Shown: piece after piece, positions 44,251 through 52,866 of the stretch
Position numbering within the stretch: the first letter of the stretch is position 1
Layout: the number at the start of each line of letters is the position of its first letter
Assembly (NCBI GenBank): GCA_964618785.1
Contig: CAZUCY010000008.1
Span: 1-52,866 of the forward strand
Source of the DNA: FEN-1297 sp964618785
Lineage (GTDB): Bacteria; Bacteroidota; Ignavibacteria; Ignavibacteriales; Ignavibacteriaceae
Reading direction: 5' to 3'
DNA length: 52,866 bases
Position numbers and translations under genes: made by a program
Notes under the pieces: model-generated
Databases searched by the model: none
What the model was told of the DNA's origin: nothing
What the model saw: only the letters and a program-made list of their open reading frames with translations

Positions 44251-44603
44251 AATAAATATTATTAAAGGGTTTCATAATGTTATATTTTAAGTAATTAAAT
44301 CAACAATCAACTTCTTTGAGATATAAACAGAATATTCTCTGATACTCTAAAAAGCATCATAAGCTTTTCTTCAATGTTGGACTTTGGATATTCTTAAAAG
44401 GTTATGGTGTAAACCTAAAGATATCAAAGGACTAATTTAACTTGCTCCGATTTAAAAATACTTCTACTAAAGGATTAATTACTTTTTCATCCCTTTGAAC
44501 TATTTATTTATCATTTCAATCTTCATAATATTGATGCAGTTAATTACCGATAAAAATACTTTAAATAGTCATGAAAATATTTTTAAAGAATAAAGGACTG
44601 GAA
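44251..44603. other. AT-rich gap upstream of the small secreted protein
   Basis: This 353-bp region between the alpha/beta-hydrolase pseudogene and the small secreted gene contains no convincing frame, repeat or hairpin. Promoters for both flanking genes are expected here, but I could not fix a -10/-35 pair. Confidence 0.3.
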
Positions 44604-44954
44604 ATGAAATATTTAATAATATTCTTAATAGTAATGTCTTTACCATTAATTGCCCGGGACAAAAAAAAGAATACTAAAGTGGATGTAAAGATTCAAACAA
44701 CAGAATGGATGGCTAAAATATCTTCAGATCCTGAAATGCGAGAGGAAATGATTGAAATGATTCTGGATGACACAAAAGGCAACAAGGAAGAAATGACCAA
44801 GTTTGTAAGAACAATAATGAATAATCCTGGCATGAATTCTATAATTGCGATCATAGTAAATAGCGAAAATATATCGAACCAGTCCTTTGTTATGATAGGT
44901 GATAGCTCCAAAACAATGCAAATGTTGGAATATAAACTAAGCACCCGGAAATAA
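44604..44954 (+). CDS. Small secreted protein of unknown function
   Basis: An in-frame start at 44571 is possible, but the ATG at 44604 is preferred: AAAGGACTGGAA lies just upstream and it gives a clean signal peptide (MKYLIIFLIVMSLPLIA). The 116-residue product is then highly charged and helical, with EWMAKISSDPEMREEMIEMI and TKGNKEEMTKFVRTIMNN, and ends in a short strand region. I do not recognise the family. It could be a small periplasmic helix-bundle protein. A strong hairpin terminator follows, supporting real transcription as a single gene. Confidence 0.6.
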   Translation: MKYLIIFLIVMSLPLIARDKKKNTKVDVKIQTTEWMAKISSDPEMREEMIEMILDDTKGNKEEMTKFVRTIMNNPGMNSIIAIIVNSENISNQSFVMIGDSSKTMQMLEYKLSTRK

Positions 44955-44978
44955 TGTAGTTCCTATATTAATCGAAGC

Positions 44979-45055
44979 ATTAGGGTAACTCAAGAGGGTG
45001 ATGACCTTCTTCCGTTACCCTAATTACTTTTCTTTAATTATTTTTTTTATTACCG
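44979..45055 (+). terminator. Strong intrinsic terminator for the small secreted gene
   Basis: A perfect 11-bp stem, ATTAGGGTAAC at 44979-44989 and GTTACCCTAAT at 45014-45024, holds an inner pairing GGT/ACC. It is followed by ACTTTTCTTTAATTATTTTTTTT. This is the clearest terminator in the window. The T-tract is on the plus strand, so it serves the gene at 44604-44954 rather than the convergent OmpA-family gene. Confidence 0.85.
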
Positions 45056-45113
45056 ACATTTTTAATTGACAAATATAATTACATTAAAAAAATGCAAATT
45101 ATCAATTCAGTAA

Positions 45114-46301
45114 TTAATTAATAATCTTAAATTCTATTCTCCGGTTTTCGGCTCTTCCTTTTTCCGTATTATTATCGCCGATGGGATTAGATTTGCCAAA
45201 ACCTAATGCATTCAAACGGCTGGGGTCAATACCACCATTAATTAAATATTCTCGAACTGTATTAGCTCTTTTTTCAGATAATTTCTTATTTTTAGTATCT
45301 TTTCCGACATTATCAGTGTAGCCCTGAATTTCAACCCTAATATCAGGATTTTCTTTTAGGTTTTGTTTTTCTTGTTCTAATACCGGATAAGATTCAGGGA
45401 GCAACTCTGAACTATTAGATTTAAAATTTACGCCATGGAGTATCCAGCTTTTCCTTTTTTCAACAACAGGTTTTTCAACCAATTTTTCAACCTGTTTTTC
45501 GACCGGCTTTTCAACCACAACCTCTTTTACGACTTCTTTTGGAATATGCGCTGTAATCAAACTGTCGATTTGTTCGAGTGTAGGATAGTTTTCTTTAGGA
45601 ACTTCTACTGTAATACCGTTGTACAAATCGCAATATTTGGATTTCGCACCTTTGTCAAAATAATAAATAAATCCTGCATTAAAAGTAATATAACAATCTG
45701 CATTCGAGCCAAAAATACCCTGCCTGTTATTAGTTACAATTCCGTCTACTTCGCCATCAATTGAATGCATTCCGAATTCCGTATTAAGTTTCCAGTTTTC
45801 AGAAACTTTCCATTCGCTTCCAAATACTGCATTAAATTGGGCAGTAAATTTTGATTTGATTTGAGAATTTTGGATATTTTTAGGCCAAACCGGTTTAAAA
45901 TAAGCTACACCAAACCCGCCTCCAAAATAAGGATCGACCGCAAAACATGGGACAAAGTAATATAAAAGATCAAGATTTCCACTTGCTATATTAGTGTGCA
46001 TATTCTCAATCCCGGTTTGAACAACTCCACCATTATTATAATAAAAACTACCACCAGGAATTTTTCCTTCAATGTAATCATAATTTCCCAACAATCTCAA
46101 AGCGACATTTTGAGAAAAATTACGTTGTAATGATAATAATCCACCAACGTTATAATTCATTGGTGATACATCTGAGCTTAGAAATCTCGGATAAGAGAGA
46201 CCAAATCCGAAGCCCCAGCTATTTTGATAAGCCTGAGCAAATAAAACTTTCTGAGCAGAGAATAGGGATAAAAATGCAAACAACAATGAAAGCTTTTTCA
46301 T
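45114..46301 (-). CDS. OmpA-family protein: N-terminal beta-barrel, peptidoglycan-binding C terminus
   Basis: This 395-residue protein has a signal peptide (LSLLFAFLSLFSAQKVLFA), a beta-barrel of about 210 residues with alternating hydrophobic strands, a low-complexity linker rich in VEKPVEKQ repeats, and an OmpA-like peptidoglycan-binding domain (FKSNSSELLPESYPVL, IQGYTDNVGKDTKN, LSEKRANTVREYL, NRRIEFKI). It should tether the outer membrane to peptidoglycan. The valine-glutamate-lysine-proline repeats of the linker could form a rigid spacer. The ATG at 46301 directly precedes the signal peptide. Confidence 0.93.
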   Translation of the reverse strand: MKKLSLLFAFLSLFSAQKVLFAQAYQNSWGFGFGLSYPRFLSSDVSPMNYNVGGLLSLQRNFSQNVALRLLGNYDYIEGKIPGGSFYYNNGGVVQTGIENMHTNIASGNLDLLYYFVPCFAVDPYFGGGFGVAYFKPVWPKNIQNSQIKSKFTAQFNAVFGSEWKVSENWKLNTEFGMHSIDGEVDGIVTNNRQGIFGSNADCYITFNAGFIYYFDKGAKSKYCDLYNGITVEVPKENYPTLEQIDSLITAHIPKEVVKEVVVEKPVEKQVEKLVEKPVVEKRKSWILHGVNFKSNSSELLPESYPVLEQEKQNLKENPDIRVEIQGYTDNVGKDTKNKKLSEKRANTVREYLINGGIDPSRLNALGFGKSNPIGDNNTEKGRAENRRIEFKIIN

Positions 46302-46973
46302 TATTTACCTCTTTTGTTTATTTTATTTAATATACCCTCTGAACTATAAAATAGAAATAGATTTAATTGATTATTAAAAAATATTTTCTTTAAGAATAAA
46401 ATTAATATTTTTTTTGATTTTATTGCAATAATTCTTAAGGATTTATTTTTTTTATTCCCTCGCCCGCTTGATTAAGCATGCAACTTTTCTAAGCTTTTTA
46501 TTTGTAATAAAAAGTGATTATATATTTCTATATGATACAAGTGTAAGTGCAACTATGATAGTTTAGAAATATTATATAAAGGATGAAACCATCCATTATT
46601 AATCACGATAGCGTAGTTATTAATTGGCGTGCCGATGTTGAAACAAAAATTTAATAATCGGAGGCGATGAAAATATTGAATTTGAAGAAGCAAAACAATT
46701 GCCTAAATAAGTATATTGTTCTTCACAGTCTTGTAAGTACAATGAAGATATATTCGATTATAAATGAAAAATTGGCGGATATACCGATGCATTATGTCCA
46801 GTCAATAATCACATAATGCTTTAAAAACGGAGTGCTTAAGCAGTTAAAAACTCCCTCACAGGCAAAGGCGTTGAAAGTATAATTTAAAAATAATAAGTTA
46901 TAGTAAAGAATATCCAATCGTCACAAACGAAAAATTTCAAATAATATCTATAAGGATAAGAGCAAAGACAAAA
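46302..46973. other. Intergenic region with possible gene relic
   Basis: This 672-bp gap upstream of the OmpA gene has no intact gene. On the plus strand, 46583-46880, the three frames contain short protein-like runs separated by stops (SVVINWRADVETK; IGGDENIEFEEAKQLPK; IGGYTDALCPVNNHI), which suggest a decayed coding sequence of unknown family. I cannot name it. The left end should carry the OmpA promoter. Confidence 0.35.
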
Positions 46974-48200
46974 TTACTCGTACCTAAGCGCTTCAATCGG
47001 ATCGAGGTTAGCCGCTTTGTATGCCGGATAAGTTCCGAAAATGACGCCTACAAATACACACATAGATAACCCTATGAGTATCCATTGATACGGAATAACA
47101 GCGTCAGCATCTAAAAAGGAACCTGCAATATTTCCCACACCAACTCCAAGGATTATCCCGATGAACCCTCCAATTAAGCAAAGAACGACAGCCTCAAACA
47201 AAAATTGCATTAAAATATCTTTCTTTTTTGCCCCCACGGCTTTTCGTGTTCCTATTTCACGTGTCCGTTCAGTTACGGAAACAAGCATAATATTCATTAT
47301 TCCAACCCCGGCAGCAAAAAGAGCAATTATGGATATAACCATAGCGCCAATTTTAACCCCGCCAGTAATATTATTAATCTGAGTCATAATCGATTCATTA
47401 CTAAAAATATCAAAGTCATTTTCTTTTCCTGGCAGTACCTTTCTTATTATTCGCAAATAACCTATTGTTGCGTCCATATTTGCCTGATAATCTTCATCAG
47501 AATACGACTGAACTGTGATACTTACGCTCTCATTTTTTGTACCATAAAATGATTGGAAGGTACTTATAGGAATTAAGACATAATTATCCTGGCTTTGCCC
47601 AAAAATTTGCGGACGTTTTTCCATTAACCCTATTACCTTTACAGGTTGATCGTCTATTCTAATAACTTGTCCCACCGGATTAATTCCAATAAATAATTTA
47701 TCATACACATCGTGTCCTAGGAGACAAACCCTGCCAGCATAATCTATATCTGTCTGCATAAATTCCCTGCCTTCCTCAATTTTAACATTATATGTTCTGA
47801 ATTCTCCAATTGTTAAACCAACAACATCAGTAGTAGGATTTGTTTCTTTGTTTCTGAATTTTATAACCTTGCCATAATTATCTTGAGAAGCGCCAACATA
47901 TTTTGCCTGTGTCATTAATTGTTCAAACCTGTAATAATCTTCAAGCTTAATATTTTTCCGGTTCCTGAATTTATCAAAATCATTATTCCCCATAATTGGA
48001 GGAAATTTTTGCACCATGAAGGTATCTTTATTTAGGAAATTAACACCTGATTCAATACTAGTCTGCAGCATTGTAATAATCGTCATTATAACAATAATGG
48101 AAAAAATTCCAACAACCACACCCAGAATTGTAAGGAAGGCTCGCAGCCGGTTTGTTTTTAGCGACTGGAGAGACATAAAAAATATTTGACTTAATTTCAT
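46974..48200 (-). CDS. MacB-type ABC permease (third of three tandem copies)
   Basis: This 408-residue permease has one N-terminal membrane helix (RLRAFLTILGVVVGIFSIIVIMT), a large periplasmic MacB_PCD domain and three C-terminal FtsX helices (MVISIIALFAAGVGIMNIMLV, FEAVVLCLIGGFIGIILGV, QWILIGLSMCVFVGVIFGTY), ending PAYKAANLDPIEALRYE. It is a close paralogue of the permease at 48299-49531. It has no fused ATPase, so it must share the one at 50812-51531. A 98-bp gap separates it from the previous permease, and its own AGGGA lies eight bases before the ATG. Probable role: substrate export with the MacA-like adaptor. Confidence 0.9.
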   Translation of the reverse strand: MKLSQIFFMSLQSLKTNRLRAFLTILGVVVGIFSIIVIMTIITMLQTSIESGVNFLNKDTFMVQKFPPIMGNNDFDKFRNRKNIKLEDYYRFEQLMTQAKYVGASQDNYGKVIKFRNKETNPTTDVVGLTIGEFRTYNVKIEEGREFMQTDIDYAGRVCLLGHDVYDKLFIGINPVGQVIRIDDQPVKVIGLMEKRPQIFGQSQDNYVLIPISTFQSFYGTKNESVSITVQSYSDEDYQANMDATIGYLRIIRKVLPGKENDFDIFSNESIMTQINNITGGVKIGAMVISIIALFAAGVGIMNIMLVSVTERTREIGTRKAVGAKKKDILMQFLFEAVVLCLIGGFIGIILGVGVGNIAGSFLDADAVIPYQWILIGLSMCVFVGVIFGTYPAYKAANLDPIEALRYE

Positions 48201-48298
48201 AAATCCCTTCCCCGATTTAAAAAATATTTAATCTATGTTTAGTAAATATTAATTAACCCATGTCAACGGGTCAATAAAATAATATTGTTCAAAATAAT

Positions 48299-49531
48299 TT
48301 ATTCATATCTCAGTGCTTCTATAGGGTCTAAGTTGGCAGCTTTATAAGCCGGATATGTACCAAACACAATGCCAACCAAAAGACACAATGAAAATCCAAT
48401 AATAATCCAGTCAACAGGAATAGCCATTTGCGCATTTAAAAAACTACCGGCAAGGTTGCCAATGGCTACTCCAAGTATAATACCGATAAATCCACCTATT
48501 AAACATAATGTAACAGCTTCTATTAAAAATTGGGATAGTATTACCATCTTACGCGCCCCAATTGCTTTTCTTATACCAATTTCGCGGGTTCTTTCGGTAA
48601 CTGAAACAAGCATTATATTCATAATTCCAACGCCAGCCGCAAGAAGAGCAATTATTGAAATAACCATAGCGCCAATCTTTACTCCGCCGGTTATGCCGTT
48701 AATCTGTTCTATTAAAGAATCATTGCTGAAAATATCAAAATCATTATCTTTACCTGCATCTACTTTTCTTATAATCCTCATATAGCCGACAGAAGCATCA
48801 ATTATTTCAGTATAATCAAGTTTACTATAAGACATAACGGTAATATTTACACTTCTTGAATATTTTCCATATTTATTCTGGAAAGTAGTTACCGGCATTA
48901 CAACAAAGCTATCATTGCTTTGTCCAAAAATCTGGGGCTGTTTTTCCAAAACCCCGACTACTTTTAACGGTAAACCGTCAACTCTAATAACCTGCTCTAA
49001 AGGATTAATATTAGGAAAAAGTTTATCAACAATATCCTGTCCAATTACACATACATCATTCGCATACTGGACATCCAGGTCCCTAATATCTCTGCCAGCG
49101 GCAACATTCCAATTATTTGTTTTCATAGCATCGGAAGTTATTCCGGCTACCTGTATATTAGGATTAGTTTCTTTATTGCCGAACTTAACAACCAAGCCGA
49201 ATTGCCATTGTTCACCGCCAATATATTTAGCTTGTTTAAGCATGTCTTTAAATCTATAATAATCCTCCAGTGTAATATCTTTTCTATTTCTAAATTTAGC
49301 AAAAGCGTTTGGGCCACCTGAAGAGAATGCCGGGAATTTTTGAATTTGAAAAGTGTTTTGACCAAGCTGAGAAAATCCATTTTCAATTGTATCTTGCAGC
49401 ATTGTAATAACCGTCATAATAACAATTATGGAAAATATGCCGACGACAACACCGAGAATAGTTAGCATAGTTCTTAATTTATTTCCCTTTATCGACTGCA
49501 AAGAAATACTAAAAACTTCAGTTACTTTCAT
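48299..49531 (-). CDS. MacB-type ABC permease (second of three tandem copies)
   Basis: The ATG at 49531 (MKVTEVFSISLQSIKGNKLR) is preferred over a TTG at 49540: it leaves a one-base gap after the stop of the upstream permease (TAG-t-ATG) and places AAGG at a good distance. The 410-residue product has the same architecture as its neighbours: N-terminal helix, periplasmic MacB_PCD domain, three C-terminal FtsX helices. Its C-terminal ~110 residues are almost identical in pattern to the permease at 46974-48200, pointing to tandem duplication. It probably forms a homo- or heterodimer using the shared ATPase. Confidence 0.92.
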   Translation of the reverse strand: MKVTEVFSISLQSIKGNKLRTMLTILGVVVGIFSIIVIMTVITMLQDTIENGFSQLGQNTFQIQKFPAFSSGGPNAFAKFRNRKDITLEDYYRFKDMLKQAKYIGGEQWQFGLVVKFGNKETNPNIQVAGITSDAMKTNNWNVAAGRDIRDLDVQYANDVCVIGQDIVDKLFPNINPLEQVIRVDGLPLKVVGVLEKQPQIFGQSNDSFVVMPVTTFQNKYGKYSRSVNITVMSYSKLDYTEIIDASVGYMRIIRKVDAGKDNDFDIFSNDSLIEQINGITGGVKIGAMVISIIALLAAGVGIMNIMLVSVTERTREIGIRKAIGARKMVILSQFLIEAVTLCLIGGFIGIILGVAIGNLAGSFLNAQMAIPVDWIIIGFSLCLLVGIVFGTYPAYKAANLDPIEALRYE

Positions 49532-49532
49532 A

Positions 49533-50777
49533 CTATTCAAACCTTAATGCTTCAACAGGATCCATTTTTGCAGCCGTATATGCCGGTGCAAAACCTGAAA
49601 TTAGCCCAGTAATTAACGAAACTACAATTGCAATAACTACGGCGCCATACTGAACGGACGTGGGAATAAATTGATTGACAAGATAACTTAATAAGATTGC
49701 TGCAATCAATCCGGCTATACCACCGACAAGACAAATAAAAGACGACTCCAACAGAAATTGCGCAAGGATCGTCCTTTTTTTAGCCCCGATTGCTTTACGA
49801 AGCCCTATTTCTTTTGTTCTTTCCTTAACCGAAACAAACATAATATTCATTATACCGATTGCTCCGACAAAAAGTGATAATCCTGTAATAAATAATCCTG
49901 CAATTTGAATAACTCCAACGACTTTATTGTAATTATCAATCATTCCTTCCTGCTGGTTAATGGAAAAATCGTCATCCTGATTGAAAGAAAGCCCTCTGAC
50001 TTTTCTAAATGCTTCTTCAGTTTCTTCTTTAGTATCTTCCAATAGAGCGGTACTTGCGGCACGCACCTGAATTGTTAAACTGCTGTGCTCTTTATCCATA
50101 AAATATTTAAAGACTGTAGCAATGGGAACATAAGCCATGTTATCGGGATTGAAACTGCCGAGTAAAAAACTTCCCTGCTTAGTAAGTACACCAATAACCT
50201 TGTATGTAACGGGTCCTATCTTAATTTCATTATCCATTGCATTACCGAAGGGGAATAAATCATTTGCAATCTCACTGCCGAGAATAACCACATTTCTTGC
50301 ACTCTTACTTTCTGATTCAGTAAAAAATCTTCCCTGGTCAAATGCAAAATTTCTTTCTTGTATATAGTCCTGATCCGAACCGTCAATATAAATATTATCG
50401 ACCGTCCGGTTTTGGTACTTGATAGACTGCTGCACACCAAGTGTAGGAGAAGAAGCAAGAGGCAGCTTAACTATTTCTTTAAACCTCTCAAAATCTTCCA
50501 TAGTTATCGGTCTTCTATTTCTCATTTTCCACCAGTCATTTCCTGAAAACCATGCCCATTTTTGAACATAGAGTACGTCAGATCCCAGAGAACTGATTCC
50601 TTGCTGAAATGAATTATCGATTCCTTTGATCGCTGTAGTCATTAGAACTACTACAGTTACACCGATAAAGATCCCAAGCATAGTGAGAGCCGATCTTATC
50701 TTGTTAGCTCTAATAGCTCTTAAAGCAATCAGCATGCTTTCTTTAAATTCATATGATAGAAGTGCAAATTTTGACAT
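49533..50777 (-). CDS. MacB-type ABC permease (first of three tandem copies)
   Basis: This 414-residue permease follows the ATPase gene (34-bp gap). It has the N-terminal helix IRSALTMLGIFIGVTVVVLMT, a periplasmic domain including the QxxWxW-like phrase KWAWFSGNDWW, and the C-terminal FtsX block (GLFITGLSLFVGAIGIMNIMF, VKERTKEIGLRKAIGAKKR, AKMDPVEALRFE). It is more distant from the two downstream copies than those are from each other. The AAGGA motif lies nine bases upstream of the ATG. It is probably the original partner of the ATPase and adaptor. Confidence 0.93.
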   Translation of the reverse strand: MSKFALLSYEFKESMLIALRAIRANKIRSALTMLGIFIGVTVVVLMTTAIKGIDNSFQQGISSLGSDVLYVQKWAWFSGNDWWKMRNRRPITMEDFERFKEIVKLPLASSPTLGVQQSIKYQNRTVDNIYIDGSDQDYIQERNFAFDQGRFFTESESKSARNVVILGSEIANDLFPFGNAMDNEIKIGPVTYKVIGVLTKQGSFLLGSFNPDNMAYVPIATVFKYFMDKEHSSLTIQVRAASTALLEDTKEETEEAFRKVRGLSFNQDDDFSINQQEGMIDNYNKVVGVIQIAGLFITGLSLFVGAIGIMNIMFVSVKERTKEIGLRKAIGAKKRTILAQFLLESSFICLVGGIAGLIAAILLSYLVNQFIPTSVQYGAVVIAIVVSLITGLISGFAPAYTAAKMDPVEALRFE

Positions 50778-50811
50778 AAAATCTTTCCTTGTTACTTAAA
50801 GAATAATTTTT

Positions 50812-51531
50812 TTAATTTACTTCTACCCGCATTTTCGGTATGTACCTGTTAACTACAGGCACATCGGCTTCTATAAGCCCGTCTTTAATTCTGAGAATAC
50901 GGGCGGCATGTTCGGCAATATATTCTTCATGAGTCACAAGAATAATCGTATTTCCTTTTTCATAAATGATATTAAAAAGGATCATAATTTCTTCACCGGT
51001 TTTTGAATCAAGGTTACCTGTAGGTTCATCAGCTAAAATAATAGAGGGTTTTGTAACAATTGCTCTTGCGACAGCAACTCTTTGGCGCTGACCTCCGGAA
51101 AGTTCATTTGGTTTATGATACATTCTTTCTTTTAAACCAACATCAATTAACGCCTGTTCTGCACGTTCTTTTCTTTCAGCAGCGGGAACTCCGGCATAAA
51201 TTAACGGGAGTTCCACATTATGAATAGCATTCGATCTTGCAAGCAGGTTAAATGTTTGAAAAACAAATCCGATTTCTTTATTTCTTATCTTTGCCAATTC
51301 ATTATCACTCATTTGGCTAACACTTGCACCGTTAAATTCATACTTTCCTGTAGATGGAGTATCAAGACACCCAAGCATATTCATTAAAGTAGACTTACCT
51401 GAGCCGGAAGGTCCCATTATTGCTACATATTCATTCTTATCTATTTTCAAAGATATATCGACAATAGCATGGACCTGCTCAGTACCTACCTGATAAACTT
51501 TAGAAATATGCTCAATATTAATTATATTCAT
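50812..51531 (-). CDS. MacB/LolD-type ABC transporter ATPase
   Basis: This 239-residue ATPase drives the adjoining FtsX-type permeases. All motifs are intact: Walker A GPSGSGKST at 40-48, Q-loop FQTFNLL, signature LSGGQRQRVAVARA starting at 144, Walker B IILADE at 164-169, and the switch histidine H201 in LVTHEEYIAEHA. It belongs to the MacB/LolD group, whose members couple ATP hydrolysis to substrate transfer across the outer membrane or lipoprotein release rather than simple import. It is the only ATPase gene in a five-gene operon with three permeases, which it must serve. It lies 20 bp after the adaptor gene. Confidence 0.95.
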   Translation of the reverse strand: MNIINIEHISKVYQVGTEQVHAIVDISLKIDKNEYVAIMGPSGSGKSTLMNMLGCLDTPSTGKYEFNGASVSQMSDNELAKIRNKEIGFVFQTFNLLARSNAIHNVELPLIYAGVPAAERKERAEQALIDVGLKERMYHKPNELSGGQRQRVAVARAIVTKPSIILADEPTGNLDSKTGEEIMILFNIIYEKGNTIILVTHEEYIAEHAARILRIKDGLIEADVPVVNRYIPKMRVEVN

Positions 51532-51551
51532 TGTTTCATCCAGTTTAGTTT

Positions 51552-52844
51552 TTATTTACTTGCTACTGCTGTTTTCCCGTGTTTATCTAATTTAACTGTG
51601 GAACCATTTTGCAAATCCTTTGAGATTGCACGATACGGCCCGCTTACAACATCTTCATTGCCTGCTAAGCCACTTGTAACCTCAATATAATTATCATCAC
51701 TTATTCCGGTCGTAACATCCACTGTTTTAACTTTATTATCTTTTACTACAAATACTATTTCCTTAAGCTTTTCAGCCGTAGCTGTACTTTCTTTCTTCTT
51801 ATTAGAATTTTGATTTGCATTTTCATCTTCAGGCTTCGGCGCTTCATTCCTATTTCTTGCGGTTATTGATTGGATTGGGACACTGAAAACATTATATAAC
51901 GTCTTAGTCTCAATTTTCGCATTGCATGACATACCGGGCCTGAAACCATCATCAAAATCAAGGAATTTAATCTTTACCTGAAAGTTCACAACCTGTTCCT
52001 GCGTTCCGGTACCTGTTGTTTGGGCACTGTTACCAATTTGGTAGACAAGACCCTTGAAAGTTTTGTCGCCAAAAGCATCAATCTTCACACGCACAGTATC
52101 ACCTTTAGCAACCAACACAACATCGTTTTCATCAACATTGACTACGGCAAGCATACTTTTCAAATCGGAAATTGTCATTACATCAGTACCCTGACTATAA
52201 CCGCTTCCAAGCACTCGGTCACCAAGATGAACATTCAGCTGGCTTACCGTTCCAGCCATAGTAGAATAAATTGTTGTTTTACTCAACAGGTCTTTTTGAA
52301 CCTTTAGCGCTGCTTCCATTTGTGAAATTTGAGCCTGTGCACCATCTAAATTAGCTTTAGTAGTAAGATAAGCGCTTTTTGCAATTTCCAGATCGGAATC
52401 GCTTGCCAATTTCTTATCATGAAGTTCGGTTGCACGTTTATAATCTGCGGTTACCTTATCAAACTGTGCTGCATTATTATCCAATGTAGCCTTAGCATTT
52501 CTTAAACCCGCTTCGGACTGCTCAACCTGGGCTCTGTAGGCATCCGATTTTATTCTTATCAGAAGCTGACCTTTATTAACGAACTGTCCTTCTTTTACAG
52601 GCAGTTCCATTATCTCGCCTGTTACTTCAGGAGTAATAACTACTTTAAATTCAGGGTCTAAAGTCCCAGTTGCAGTAACACTTTGCGTTATTGTTCTTTT
52701 AACCACTTTATCGGTTTGAACCAGGATAATTTCTTCCCTGCTGCTTCCAAGAATCATAATTACTACAAGCGCGATTACCAGCACGCCAATACCTGAAAAT
52801 ATATAAACTTTCTTTTTTGATTTCTTTTGTTTCCCGTTAGCCAT
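51552..52844 (-). CDS. MacA-like periplasmic adaptor (HlyD/RND-type membrane fusion protein)
   Basis: This 430-residue membrane-anchored adaptor has one N-terminal helix (VYIFSGIGVLVIALVVIMIL), then a biotinyl-lipoyl domain (TGTLDPEFKVVITPEVTGEIMELPVKEGQFV), a helical hairpin (SEAGLRNAKATLDNNAAQF to ISQMEAALKVQKDLL) and a beta-barrel region. It should bridge the inner-membrane permeases to an outer-membrane TolC-like channel, which is not present here. Strong AAAGGAGA precedes its ATG at 52844. It is first in a minus-strand operon: adaptor, ATPase, three permeases. The substrate is unknown; macrolides, peptides, lipids and virulence factors are family possibilities. Confidence 0.94.
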   Translation of the reverse strand: MANGKQKKSKKKVYIFSGIGVLVIALVVIMILGSSREEIILVQTDKVVKRTITQSVTATGTLDPEFKVVITPEVTGEIMELPVKEGQFVNKGQLLIRIKSDAYRAQVEQSEAGLRNAKATLDNNAAQFDKVTADYKRATELHDKKLASDSDLEIAKSAYLTTKANLDGAQAQISQMEAALKVQKDLLSKTTIYSTMAGTVSQLNVHLGDRVLGSGYSQGTDVMTISDLKSMLAVVNVDENDVVLVAKGDTVRVKIDAFGDKTFKGLVYQIGNSAQTTGTGTQEQVVNFQVKIKFLDFDDGFRPGMSCNAKIETKTLYNVFSVPIQSITARNRNEAPKPEDENANQNSNKKKESTATAEKLKEIVFVVKDNKVKTVDVTTGISDDNYIEVTSGLAGNEDVVSGPYRAISKDLQNGSTVKLDKHGKTAVASK

Positions 52845-52866
52845 TTTTAATATTCTCCTTTGCTAA

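Noticed and set aside
48369..48785. A 138-codon plus-strand frame
   Set aside because: It is antisense to the conserved FtsX helices of the permease gene and is matched by a similar shadow in the paralogue, as expected for antisense of duplicated coding sequence.
1..52866. CRISPR arrays, transposases, integrases and rRNA genes
   Set aside because: None seen: no regularly spaced direct repeats, no DDE/DDD or tyrosine/serine recombinase motifs in any recognised frame, and no rRNA-like segments.

Overview
The window is AT-rich chromosomal DNA from a Gram-negative, LPS-making bacterium. It most likely belongs to the Bacteroidota/Chlorobi/Ignavibacteria (FCB) side of the tree. The supporting signs are a complete-looking Kdo/LPS-export block (kdsA, kdsD, lptC, lptA-like, lptB), a DUF3078 protein, a relic of a type IX secretion (T9SS) C-terminal sorting domain with the NYPxPFNP motif, LytS/LytTR two-component genes, and secreted plant- or host-glycan hydrolases. 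The lineage is inferred from family content; no 16S gene or marker tree is available here.

Layout. Bases 1-8474 are mostly minus-strand housekeeping: the 5' part of pdxJ, a CPBP membrane protease, a plus-strand CBM-esterase, a DUF3078 protein, then the block kdsA>kdsD>lptC>lptA-like>lptB. Bases 8743-14101 carry a large secreted PIG-L-type deacetylase, a TetR regulator, a MATE exporter and a tRNA-Ala(CGC) whose 3' end is partly duplicated nearby. Bases 14145-17124 hold small secreted, DUF3795, DJ-1/PfpI and cupin genes plus a T9SS-protein relic. Bases 17174-24067 are a glycan-degradation cluster: GH31 with a PA14 insert, an alpha/beta hydrolase, GH3, and a broken CE15 glucuronoyl esterase. Bases 24167-29914 are a plus-strand signalling operon: Cache/PAS histidine kinase, stand-alone receiver, receiver-PAS-kinase hybrid.

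Bases 29994-31685 are a tightly coupled trio: a PTPS-type enzyme (C-x5-HGH motif), GTP cyclohydrolase I and an SDR. These are the enzyme types needed to go from GTP to tetrahydrobiopterin. A Bcp peroxiredoxin follows, then an acyl-CoA synthetase with its own XRE-cupin regulator. Bases 35211-40665 hold palindromic repeats, a GH89 alpha-N-acetylglucosaminidase, an O-methyltransferase with a small membrane protein, and a CE2-type SGNH esterase lipoprotein. Bases 40741-44954 hold exonuclease III, an SRPBCC protein overlapped by a LytTR/LytS pair, an alpha/beta-hydrolase pseudogene and a small secreted protein. From 45114 to the end there is an OmpA-family protein and a five-gene MacAB-like exporter operon: adaptor, ATPase and three tandem FtsX permeases.

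The most interesting items are the putative biopterin operon, the three-permease exporter, the twin kinases sharing a near-duplicate PAS module, and three decayed secreted-protein genes (T9SS, CE15, alpha/beta hydrolase) that suggest active turnover of the glycan-utilisation repertoire. I saw no CRISPR array, transposase, integrase or rRNA gene. All functional calls are by motif recognition; no database search was run.
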